DNA from: Panacagrimonas perspica
Lineage (GTDB): Bacteria > Pseudomonadota > Gammaproteobacteria > Nevskiales > Nevskiaceae
NCBI RefSeq assembly: GCF_004364935.1
Contig: NZ_SOBT01000008.1
Coordinates: 1,987,534-2,051,533, forward strand
Direction of reading: 5' to 3'
Length of the DNA stretch: 64,000 nt
Shown here: in pieces, positions 17,446 through 25,087 of the stretch
Position numbering within the stretch: position 1 is the first letter of the stretch
Layout: every line of letters starts with the position of its first letter
The notes under the pieces: model-generated
What the model was told of the DNA's origin: nothing
The model's input: the letters and a program-made list of their open reading frames with translations, nothing else
Database searches by the model: none
Translations under genes and position numbers: made by a program

Positions 17446-20181
17446 TCACAAATTGATGCGGCTCTCGCGAACCGCACGGATCGCCTCGAGCCGGCTCTTC
17501 ACGCCCAGCTTCGCGTAGATGTTCTTCAGGTGGTACTTCACCGTGTCGCGGGTGACGAACATCGCGGCGGCGATCTGGTCGTTCGACATGTAGTTCACGA
17601 TCATCGAGAGGATCTTCTTCTCGCGTTCGGTGAAGGCCTCGCCCACGCCGCCACCGTGGCCGGTCGTCTTCGTATCGGTACGGCCATGCGCTTCGGGCGC
17701 GCTGGTGCCGATCAGACCGATCAGGAAGCGATCGCTCTCGGACTCCACCACGGCCGGCGACGCGTTCAGCCGCGGACGCACGTGCGCGAGCAGCAACTGC
17801 GCCACTTCCTCGCCCTCGTCCAGCAAGGCACGTGCATAGCCTCCCGGCGCCGCCAGGCTCAGCGCCTGGTCGAGACTGCGGTGGGCCAGGCCCTCGTTGC
17901 CGCTCTTCTTGTGCGCCAGCGCCGATAGCACGTGCAGCTTGATCTGCCGATGCACGCGCGTGCGCAGCGACGCCTGGCGCAGACAGGGCTGGATCAGCCG
18001 CAGCGCCTCGCGGTGCTCGCCCGCATGCACGTGCAGGCGGATGCGCCCGATCACGGTATCTTCGGAGTCCTCGGAGATGCGCACCCAGTTGGTGTCCGCA
18101 CGCTCGCCGCCGTCTTCGATGCGCCCCGCGATGATGCGCGCACGATCCAGACGACCGGCCAGCAGCTCGCGACGCACGCGCTCCCACGAGATCAATCTGA
18201 CGGCACGCGGCCACTGACCGCTGAAGGCCAGTTGCTCGGCTTCCTCGAGCATCGCCAGGGCTTCGGCAGGCTCATGGCGCTGATCGTGGATGCGCGCGAT
18301 GGCGCGATACGCGATCACCAGATAATCGTGGATGCCGGCACTGGCGATGATCTCGCGGTACTGACGGTACTGCGCCATCGCGAGGTCGAGTTCGTCGGCC
18401 TCGTACAGCGCTGCGATCCACCCGCAGGCGAGACAAGCGGTGGACTGCGACTCCTCCACATACATGCGCGGATCGGACAGCGCGTTGCGGAACAGCGTCA
18501 GGGCTTCCTGGAGCTGGCCCTGCGATACCAGCGTGAGCGCGCTCTTGCCGATGGAGTATGCCCACGTGAACGTTGCATCCGCGCCGTCGCTGAGTGCGCG
18601 GCCGCGCGCGAGAAATCGCAGCGCTTCGTCGTACTGGCCCGCCGCCATCGCGTTATATCCGCGCGCATTCGACACGGCGCTGAGTTCGAAATTGCGGAAG
18701 CGCGAGGTGCTGGCCACGCTCGTGTCGATCATCGAGATGACATCGGCCATGCGCACGAGGTCGTCCTTCATGATGGCGGCCATGCTGATCGCCACGCGCG
18801 GATCGCCGCTGACGCAGGCGTCTTCCGGGATCGCGCGCAGCAGGCGCAGCAGTGGTTCGATCTTGCGATGGCGGCTCAGGAACGCCAGTGCCCAGACGAT
18901 CTTGACCACCAGGCCTGGCCGGCGTTCGAGTTCCTCCATCGGCACCGTGTCGGACCAGCGATCGACGGTGACCATGTGTCCGTCCGGCACGAGCCGTTCG
19001 GCCCACATCTCGAACACGTCGGCAGCGTCCGCGTGATCGCCCGCGCACGAGAAATGATGCAGGGCCTCTTCGAAATGCCCTTCCTCGCGATGCCACTGTG
19101 CAGCGCGACGGTGCAGGCCTTCGATGCTGTCCGGATACGCGGCACTGAGATGATCGCGCAGGAAGCGCGAGAAGATCGCGTGGTACGTGAACGACTGCTG
19201 GTCGGACTCGTTGCGGCGCACGAACAGACCGGTGCGTTCGAGGAAACCCAGCACGTCCTGCGCGTCGCGCGACTCGAGCGCCGCGTTGCAGAGCGGCACC
19301 GTCATGCGATCGAGCATCGACGTCTTGAGCAGGAACTCCTGCACGCGCGGCTCCTGGCGGGCCAGCACGTTGTCGGCGAGGTAATCCGCCAGCTCGCGCA
19401 CCTGATGCGCGCGTCCCTCGCGCAAGGACTGGCGCACGGCCGGGCTGTCGAGCGCCAGGCGATAGAGTTGCACGGCCGCAGGCCAGCCCTCGGTGCCCTC
19501 GTGAATGGCCTGCACCTCGGCCTGCGTGACCTGCACGTCGCCGGCGCGGTCGAAGAAGCGCTGAACTTCGAGTTGGGAGAAACGCAGCTCCTCGGCGCGG
19601 ATCAGCATCGCCTGGTCGCCGACGACCAGGCGCGGCAGACCCAGTTCGGGCACCACGCGACTGGCGAGGAACCAGCGGATCCGAGGCGGACTGCCGGCCA
19701 GCAGTTCCCGCAGGAAGCCCAGCATCATGCGGCTGCTGACGAAGTGCAGGTCATCGAGGAACACCGCGATCGGGCGGTCGAGCTCGAGCAGGCGGCTGAC
19801 GAGCCAGTCCGTACGCGAAGTGACGTCCGGCGCACGGGCAGGATCGGGCGAGGCGCCATCGAGTCGCGCCTCGGCGCGTATGCCCGACACCATCTCCTGG
19901 ACGTGGCCCAGGAAGCGCGTGACGTCGTTGTCGGTCTCGTCCAGCGAGATCCAGCCGGTGAGCATGCCCCGCGTGCGGCAGGCACTCTGTGCCTGCAGCA
20001 TCAGGGAGGTCTTGCCATGCCCGGCAGGCCCCTGGAACACCACCACACGTGCTGCACCTTCACCGAAAATCCGGCGCAGGAGCTGCTCACGTTCCACCGC
20101 GTGCCGATGTGCCTCGGGCGCGGAGATCTTGTGATTGATGACCGGAGCAGCGGGCTGCTCTGCACGCGCTTTGGGTCTCAC
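17446..20181 (-). CDS. LuxR-family (MalT/LAL-type) ATP-dependent transcriptional activator
   Basis: A 911-residue LAL regulator. The N-terminal STAND-type ATPase has Walker A GPAGHGKT (residues 51-58) and Walker B AVFLDDLHF (about 143). The middle is a long helical, TPR-like sensor region. The C-terminus is a LuxR helix-turn-helix: FTEREKKILSMI, SNDQIAAAMFVTRDTVKYHL and IYAKLGVKSRLEAI. Such proteins activate catabolic operons when an inducer and ATP are bound. It diverges from the DUF1329 gene, and a TTACCC-N4-GGGTAGT dyad lies 59 bp upstream of its start. The same dyad precedes the carboxylase operon, so it is the obvious candidate regulator of both. Confidence 0.93.
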   Translation of the reverse strand: MRPKARAEQPAAPVINHKISAPEAHRHAVEREQLLRRIFGEGAARVVVFQGPAGHGKTSLMLQAQSACRTRGMLTGWISLDETDNDVTRFLGHVQEMVSGIRAEARLDGASPDPARAPDVTSRTDWLVSRLLELDRPIAVFLDDLHFVSSRMMLGFLRELLAGSPPRIRWFLASRVVPELGLPRLVVGDQAMLIRAEELRFSQLEVQRFFDRAGDVQVTQAEVQAIHEGTEGWPAAVQLYRLALDSPAVRQSLREGRAHQVRELADYLADNVLARQEPRVQEFLLKTSMLDRMTVPLCNAALESRDAQDVLGFLERTGLFVRRNESDQQSFTYHAIFSRFLRDHLSAAYPDSIEGLHRRAAQWHREEGHFEEALHHFSCAGDHADAADVFEMWAERLVPDGHMVTVDRWSDTVPMEELERRPGLVVKIVWALAFLSRHRKIEPLLRLLRAIPEDACVSGDPRVAISMAAIMKDDLVRMADVISMIDTSVASTSRFRNFELSAVSNARGYNAMAAGQYDEALRFLARGRALSDGADATFTWAYSIGKSALTLVSQGQLQEALTLFRNALSDPRMYVEESQSTACLACGWIAALYEADELDLAMAQYRQYREIIASAGIHDYLVIAYRAIARIHDQRHEPAEALAMLEEAEQLAFSGQWPRAVRLISWERVRRELLAGRLDRARIIAGRIEDGGERADTNWVRISEDSEDTVIGRIRLHVHAGEHREALRLIQPCLRQASLRTRVHRQIKLHVLSALAHKKSGNEGLAHRSLDQALSLAAPGGYARALLDEGEEVAQLLLAHVRPRLNASPAVVESESDRFLIGLIGTSAPEAHGRTDTKTTGHGGGVGEAFTEREKKILSMIVNYMSNDQIAAAMFVTRDTVKYHLKNIYAKLGVKSRLEAIRAVRESRINL

Positions 20182-20239
20182 GGAAACGTCTGTCCTCGGT
20201 TGAGACGCGCAGCATGGGGCCGGCGCGCAGGGGCAAGAT

Positions 20240-20256
20240 TACCCTCAAGGGTAGTG
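20240..20256 (+). promoter_or_regulatory. Putative LAL-regulator operator, site 1 (TTACCC-N4-GGGTAGT)
   Basis: The 17-bp motif contains the inverted repeat TACCC-N4-GGGTA and lies in the 229-bp divergent region between the LAL regulator and the DUF1329 gene. All 13 non-spacer bases are identical to those at 22433-22449, upstream of the carboxylase operon. A possible -10 (CATAAAT) sits about 55 bp downstream towards the DUF1329 gene. Assignment to the LAL protein is inference. Confidence 0.6.
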
Positions 20257-20410
20257 TGCCCTCGATGCCCCAAGCCTACCGTCTACCGGTCGGGACAGAT
20301 GGACATAAATAGAACCCGGCGAGCAGTCATTAGCATCTGGCGAAGCAGGTAAAAACACGTCCGGCGATAGAACCGGGCGTCTACCCGCGTCTCTTTTGGA
20401 GAGGAGCCCG

Positions 20411-21784
20411 ATGCGCATCCGCAAATACGATTTCAACTATTCCCGCCGCAACTTCCTGGAAAAAACAGCCATGGGGGTCGGCGGCCTCGGCGTTCTGGCT
20501 CCTATGTGGTCGGTTGCGGAGACCAATGGCGACATCAGCAAGGCGTATCCCGATGAGCTGATGTCGATCGACATGTACACGAAGGGCAAGATCAAGACCG
20601 GCGATTACATCGACGCCAACAACGTCGACATCGTCAAGGATCTGCTCGACCCGATCCAGTACGAGAACCTGAAGAACCAGAAGCGTCGCATCAAGATCGT
20701 CGCGACGACGCGTGACATCACGACGATGTACAACAAGGATCACCTCGACGCGACGCTGCGCAACAAGGGGCGTGCGAAGTGGGCGGCGGATGGCAACCTG
20801 GTTGCCGACACCGGTGAGAACTGGCTCGGCGGCGTGCCCTTCATGGAGCCCAAGGACGCCAAGGAAGCGCTGGCCAATATCACGATGAGCTGGGGACGTC
20901 ACAATTTCTCCATCTACGCCATCCCGGAAGTGAGCCTCGCGCCGGACGGCAGCATCGGTTACGACCGCGAATTCATCTGGGCGGAACTCCAGTGCCAGGC
21001 CCGCGCCGATGGCAAGGTGTTCAACGATCGCAAGGATCTGCTCCGCCTGCAGTCGATCTGGTTCACGCGTCCCAACGACGTCAAGGGATCTTCGTTCCTG
21101 TCGATCTGGTACTACGACCAGCGCAAGTTCCCCGATCTGCACGGCTACTTCCCGGCATTCAAGCGCGTGCGCCAGTTCCCCACCAACCAGCGCTTCGAGC
21201 CGGTCGTGCCGGGCATGACGTTCTTCCTGTCGGACGCGTGGTCCTCGGGCGACCCCATGCTGACCTGGGGTGACTACCAGATGGTGGAAAGAAAGCCTCA
21301 CCTGGCGCCGGTCTCGGAGAACTGGCAGGGCGACGCGCCGAACTGGAACAAGAAGGTCCACGGTGGCGGACAGAACGTGACGTTCTATGACACCTGCTTC
21401 CAGCTCGTGCCCGAATGCGTGGTGTTCGACACCAAGCCCACCGGCTACCCGCGCGCGCCCGTGGGCAAGAAGCGCGTCTGGATCGACACCCGCAACAACA
21501 TGTACAACTCGAGCATCACCTACGACCGTCGTGGCGAGGTCTGGAAGTCGTTCGAAACGGGCTCCGGCCGCCAGCAGAAGGGCACCTTCGTCCAGAAGAA
21601 CCGGGACGGCACGCCGGCGTGGTCGTGGGATTACTGCCATGTCCACGACATCCAGTCCAACCGCATGACGCGTATTCATCACGCCCAGGCGAGCCCGACG
21701 GGATACAAGTCGGCATACGATCCGGATTACGACTTCTACAACCAGTTCCTGACCACCAGCGCCATCGCGCGTCTGGGCCAGTAA
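20411..21784 (+). CDS. Tat-exported DUF1329 family protein
   Basis: A 457-residue DUF1329 protein. ATG 20411 has GGAGAGGAG just upstream and begins with a twin-arginine signal, YSRRNFLEK (about residues 10-18), then a hydrophobic stretch to about residue 38. The conserved DUF1329 body follows, with RRIKIVATTRDIT, WFTRPNDVKGSSFLSIWYYD (LolA-like half-barrel) and RVWIDTRNNMYNSSITYDRRGEVWK. Family members are periplasmic or outer-membrane proteins found beside steroid, hydrocarbon and phenol degradation genes, usually with a DUF1302 partner. No DUF1302 gene is in this window. Tat rather than Sec export would imply folding before export. It probably handles a hydrophobic substrate. Confidence 0.88.
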   Translation: MRIRKYDFNYSRRNFLEKTAMGVGGLGVLAPMWSVAETNGDISKAYPDELMSIDMYTKGKIKTGDYIDANNVDIVKDLLDPIQYENLKNQKRRIKIVATTRDITTMYNKDHLDATLRNKGRAKWAADGNLVADTGENWLGGVPFMEPKDAKEALANITMSWGRHNFSIYAIPEVSLAPDGSIGYDREFIWAELQCQARADGKVFNDRKDLLRLQSIWFTRPNDVKGSSFLSIWYYDQRKFPDLHGYFPAFKRVRQFPTNQRFEPVVPGMTFFLSDAWSSGDPMLTWGDYQMVERKPHLAPVSENWQGDAPNWNKKVHGGGQNVTFYDTCFQLVPECVVFDTKPTGYPRAPVGKKRVWIDTRNNMYNSSITYDRRGEVWKSFETGSGRQQKGTFVQKNRDGTPAWSWDYCHVHDIQSNRMTRIHHAQASPTGYKSAYDPDYDFYNQFLTTSAIARLGQ

Positions 21785-21877
21785 AAGCCGGGTCAGTAAA
21801 AGACGGAATCGAATCCAAAGACTGAATCGGCGGCACAGGCCGCCAACACGTTTTCCTCCTGCTCTCGCCAGAGCGCT

Positions 21878-21913
21878 CCGGCACCTTAACGCATAGGGTG
21901 CCGGATTTTTTTT
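21878..21913 (+). terminator. Rho-independent terminator, first of a pair
   Basis: The stem CCGGCACC (21878-21885) pairs with GGTGCCGG (21897-21904) around an 11-nt loop and is followed by ATTTTTTTT. It lies 94 bp after the DUF1329 stop codon and should end that transcript. Confidence 0.88.
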
Positions 21914-21950
21914 GCGTTTCGCGCCACAGCTTCCCGCTCGCCAGAGCGCC

Positions 21951-21984
21951 CCGGCGGTCCGCCTCCTGGATCGCCGGTTTTTTT
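21951..21984 (+). terminator. Rho-independent terminator, second of a pair
   Basis: The stem CCGGCG (21951-21956) pairs with CGCCGG (21972-21977) and is followed by seven T. The 19 bases entering this hairpin match those entering the first terminator (CTCGCCAGAGCGC-x-CCGGC, 18 of 19), so the pair probably arose by local duplication. Confidence 0.75.
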
Positions 21985-22432
21985 GACGAAGCGGTTCCGT
22001 CGCCGCGGGAAGCGGCCTGCCGTTTTCACTCGCCGGTCGCGGGCTCGGGCCACCCGATACGCCGTTGCGCCAATGTCATGGGCGTCCGCAAAAGACCCCG
22101 CACCACTCGCGATTCCCTGCTCGCGAAGAACCGGCGCAGGGACTTTGTCGTCAGAGCCCTTGAAGCTGTCCTCCCGTGCACTTGTCCGCTGCCTCGATAC
22201 GCCACGCCACGAAAGCTGCGGTGAAGCATTTCCGATGCGCAGGAATGGGCGGGATGCGGGATCGGGGCGATGAACAGCGTTGGGAAAAAAAGCGCGGAAG
22301 CGGCGTCGGCCGCCGGGTTTTTCGGCCCCTCTGACCCGCTTTGGTGCGCCGCGGCAGCCGTCGGTTTTTTGCACGCTCGCATGCATGCCGATTCGTCTTC
22401 ACGCGGATTCAGGGTCAGCCCTAATGGCGTGT

Positions 22433-22449
22433 TTACCCCACAGGGTAGT
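22433..22449 (+). promoter_or_regulatory. Putative LAL-regulator operator, site 2 (TTACCC-N4-GGGTAGT)
   Basis: The same dyad as at 20240-20256, differing only in the 4-bp spacer (CACA instead of TCAA). It lies about 110 bp upstream of the first carboxylase gene. A weak -10-like TAGGCT follows at about 22463. It is the likely activator site for the carboxylase operon. Confidence 0.6.
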
Positions 22450-22558
22450 CATATGAGCTGGCTAGGCTTTTAACCTGCGTCAATCACAACGCGGGCCCGA
22501 TTCGGGTCCAGCGGACGGTACCGATCCCCGGTTCATGCCCGCATACAAGGAGGAGATG

Positions 22559-24469
22559 GTGGGAAAGCTCATCAATATCGACAACGGCGGCACGCTGACC
22601 GACATCTGCGTGATCGACGGCAATCAGGTCCATAGGACCAAAACCCTGACGACACCGCATGATCTGGCGCGGTGCTTCTTCGACGGACTGACCAAGGCCT
22701 CGAAGGCCATCTACGGAAAGGAAGACCTGGTCTCGCTGATCACCAGCACTGACCACATCCGCTACTCGACCACGCAGGGCACCAATGCCCTCGTGGAGCG
22801 CAAGGGCCCGCGTCTGGGCATCGTGCTCACCGGCAAGCTCACGGCAGCGGCGCTCAAGAAGGACGCCAAGGCCGGCGAGCTGTTCGATGCCGTCATCGGT
22901 GAGCGCATCACGACGCTCGACCTCAAGCTCAAGGGCGAGGATCTCGAGCGCGCTGCGGTCAAGGCGATCAATTCGCTGTCGTCGGCGGGCGCCAACCGCG
23001 TCATCGTCGCCCACGGCGGATCGGATCGCTCGGAACAGGAAGAGCGCATCAAGAACATCCTGCTGCGCAAGTTCCCGCAGCATCTGCTGGGCGCCGTTCC
23101 CATCCTCTACACGCACGAAGTCGTCGAAGACGACAACGACGTGCGCCGCACGTGGACGGCCATCTTCAACGCCTTCCTGCATCCGGCGATGGAGCGCTTC
23201 CTCTACAACGCCGAGCACAAGCTGCGTTCGAACAAGGCGCAGAACCCGCTACTGATCTTCCGCAACGACGGCAACTCGGCCCGCGTGGCCAAGACCATCG
23301 CGCTGAAGACCTACAGCTCGGGTCCGCGTGGCGGCATGGAAGGCGCGCGCGCCATCTCCTCGCACTACAAGTTCAAGCACCTCGTGAGCATGGACGTCGG
23401 CGGCACGACGACGGACATCGGCGAAGTCAGCGACGGCAAGGTGCGCTCCGAAACGCGCGGACATGTCGAAGGCGTACAGGTGTCGTTCCCGCTCAGCGAC
23501 GTGCACAGCGTCGGCGTCGGCGGTAGCTCGATCATCAAGGTCGTCGACGGCAAGATCAAAGTCGGTCCGCAATCCGTGGGCAGTGCCCCGGGCCCGGCCT
23601 GCTTCGGTCTGGGTGGAACCGAAGCCACGATCACCGATGCCTTCCTCGTGCTCGGCCTGCTGGACCCCGCCTCGTTCTTCGGCGGCGATCTGAACATCGA
23701 CCTGTCGCGTGCGCGCGCCGTCATCGAAGACAAGGTCGGCAAGCCGCTGAAGCTGTCGGTGGAAGACGCTGCCGCCGCCATGGAACAGGCCTGGGTCGGC
23801 AAGATCGCCTCCAGCCTCAAGGAGTTCAGCAAGCCCACCAAGGACACGGTGCTCGCGGCCTTCGGTGGCGCGGGTCCGTTCGTGGTGTGCAAGGTCGCCG
23901 AGGCTGCCGGCATCTCGCGCGTGCTGATCCCGGGTCTGGCGGCGGTGTTCTCCGCCTACGGCCTGGGCTTCTCGGACATCGGCCATCAGTACGAGGCGCC
24001 GCTGCGCCAGCGTGACAAGGCCGGCTTGAAGGCCTGCCTCGCCGAGCTGGCCGAGCTGGCCGAACGCGGCATGTACGCCGAAGGCTTCGCCTCCGGCGAC
24101 TACGACACCGAGCAGACCCTGCTCATCACGTCGAAGAAGGGCGACGAGCGCCGTCCTCTCACCAACGGCTCGCTGCCCTCCGGGCTGCCTACCGACGCCC
24201 TGCTGTCGGTGTCGCTGGCCACCACCAAGCGTCTGCCCAAGCCCTTGCTCGCCGGCGCCTTCGGCAAGAAGAAGGCGGATGCCAAGGCCACCGGCAAGCG
24301 CAAGGTCGCTGGCAAGGATCTGCCGCTGTACAAGGTCGAAGACCAGAAGCCGGGAGCCTCGGCGGCCGGTCCGGCGGTGCTCGAAGAGGCCTATTTCACG
24401 GGCCGCATCGACGCCGGCTGGCGCTTCGAGGTCAACGACAGCGGCGACATCCTGCTGAGCCGCGTCTAA
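22559..24469 (+). CDS. Acetophenone-carboxylase-type alpha-prime subunit (HyuA/hydantoinase A family)
   Basis: A HyuA-family ATP-binding subunit of 636 residues. GTG 22559 is chosen because AAGGAGG ends 5 bp before it; ATG 22535 would add eight residues and has no ribosome-binding site. Family features include the N-terminal nucleotide-fold strand NIDNGGTLTDICVI, YSTTQGTNALVERKGPRLG, a central second nucleotide-fold motif SMDVGGTTTDIG, and AAFGGAGP. It is shorter than the alpha paralogue at 25084 and has a Lys/Ala-rich insertion near the end (GKKKADAKATGKRKVAGK). Two unequal HyuA subunits plus HyuB and a small subunit is the composition of acetophenone carboxylase; acetone carboxylase has only one HyuA. 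It would take part in ATP-dependent ketone activation or carboxylation. Confidence 0.85.
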   Translation: MGKLINIDNGGTLTDICVIDGNQVHRTKTLTTPHDLARCFFDGLTKASKAIYGKEDLVSLITSTDHIRYSTTQGTNALVERKGPRLGIVLTGKLTAAALKKDAKAGELFDAVIGERITTLDLKLKGEDLERAAVKAINSLSSAGANRVIVAHGGSDRSEQEERIKNILLRKFPQHLLGAVPILYTHEVVEDDNDVRRTWTAIFNAFLHPAMERFLYNAEHKLRSNKAQNPLLIFRNDGNSARVAKTIALKTYSSGPRGGMEGARAISSHYKFKHLVSMDVGGTTTDIGEVSDGKVRSETRGHVEGVQVSFPLSDVHSVGVGGSSIIKVVDGKIKVGPQSVGSAPGPACFGLGGTEATITDAFLVLGLLDPASFFGGDLNIDLSRARAVIEDKVGKPLKLSVEDAAAAMEQAWVGKIASSLKEFSKPTKDTVLAAFGGAGPFVVCKVAEAAGISRVLIPGLAAVFSAYGLGFSDIGHQYEAPLRQRDKAGLKACLAELAELAERGMYAEGFASGDYDTEQTLLITSKKGDERRPLTNGSLPSGLPTDALLSVSLATTKRLPKPLLAGAFGKKKADAKATGKRKVAGKDLPLYKVEDQKPGASAAGPAVLEEAYFTGRIDAGWRFEVNDSGDILLSRV

Positions 24470-24479
24470 CAACATTTCA

Positions 24480-24617
24480 CCGCAACGACGCAAGGAAGAA
24501 AGAGGACGCGAAGAGACGCAGAAGAAAGAAGGACGGAACACCCGACGAAACGGGATGCCCGGTCCAACCTTCGAATCCTTTGCGACCTTTGTTTTCCGTT
24601 AGCGCCTTTGCGGTAAA
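24480..24617 (+). repeat. ACGCAAAGG palindromic repeat, copy 2 (inside carboxylase operon)
   Basis: The left arm is CCGCAACGACGCAAGG with GAGGACGCGAAGAGACGCAGAAG. The right arm is CCTTTGCGACCTTTG and CGTTAGCGCCTTTGCGG. Arms are more diverged than in the other copies. It fills the 177-bp gap between the alpha-prime and gamma subunit genes. Confidence 0.8.
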
Positions 24618-24646
24618 AAACTTTTGACGTTTGAGGAGAACAACCA

Positions 24647-25087
24647 ATGAAAGTCCTGATGACCGAGAACCTTCGTATCAATCTCGATACGGAGAAGTGG
24701 GAATGCCGCCACTGCGACAAGGTGCTCAACTCCGCTCGCGACAACTACAAGCGCAGCCTGCTCGCCTACGACCGTGACCCCCGCGAGATCCACAAGCCGC
24801 TGCTCGATCCGAAGAAGTACACGCTCACCTACTCGCCCGACCCGACCTGGTGCCGGCTGATCGAGTACTACTGCCCCAAGTGCGGGACGATGATGGAAAC
24901 CGAGTACCTGCCGCCGGGTCATCCGCCGCTGCGCGACATGGAGTTCGACATCGACGCGATGAAGGAGCAGTGGAAGCACCGCGAGGAGGTCCTCAAGGAA
25001 CCGGGCGGCAAGGACTACCCGCGTAGCCGCAAGAGCGTGCATGCCGGCCAGGCGATGGCCCGCATGGCGACCGGAGACAAGGCATGA
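24647..25087 (+). CDS. Acetophenone-carboxylase-type gamma subunit (small zinc-ribbon-like)
   Basis: A 146-residue protein with paired cysteines CRHC (about 20-23) and CPKC (about 77-80), probably a structural zinc site as in the gamma subunits of acetone and acetophenone carboxylases. LTYSPDPTWCRLIEYYCPKCG and LPPGHPPLRDMEFDID are typical of this small subunit. TGAGGAG precedes ATG 24647 at good spacing. The stop overlaps the start of the alpha gene (ATGA), ensuring coupled synthesis of gamma and alpha. Confidence 0.86.
   Translation: MKVLMTENLRINLDTEKWECRHCDKVLNSARDNYKRSLLAYDRDPREIHKPLLDPKKYTLTYSPDPTWCRLIEYYCPKCGTMMETEYLPPGHPPLRDMEFDIDAMKEQWKHREEVLKEPGGKDYPRSRKSVHAGQAMARMATGDKA

Larger units (their letters stand above)
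21785..22558. other. Long intergenic region with twin terminators and operator
   Basis: About 770 bases separate the DUF1329 gene from the carboxylase operon. They hold two consecutive hairpin/T-run terminators (21878-21984) and the TTACCC-N4-GGGTAGT dyad at 22433-22449. Between them (about 22000-22420) is a GC-rich stretch with several T-runs but no supported gene. The organisation shows that DUF1329 and the carboxylase are separate transcription units. Confidence 0.7.

Noticed and set aside
17932-20352. An 806-codon plus-strand open frame
   Set aside because: It is the complement of the LAL regulator gene. The regulator has Walker and LuxR motifs; this frame has none.
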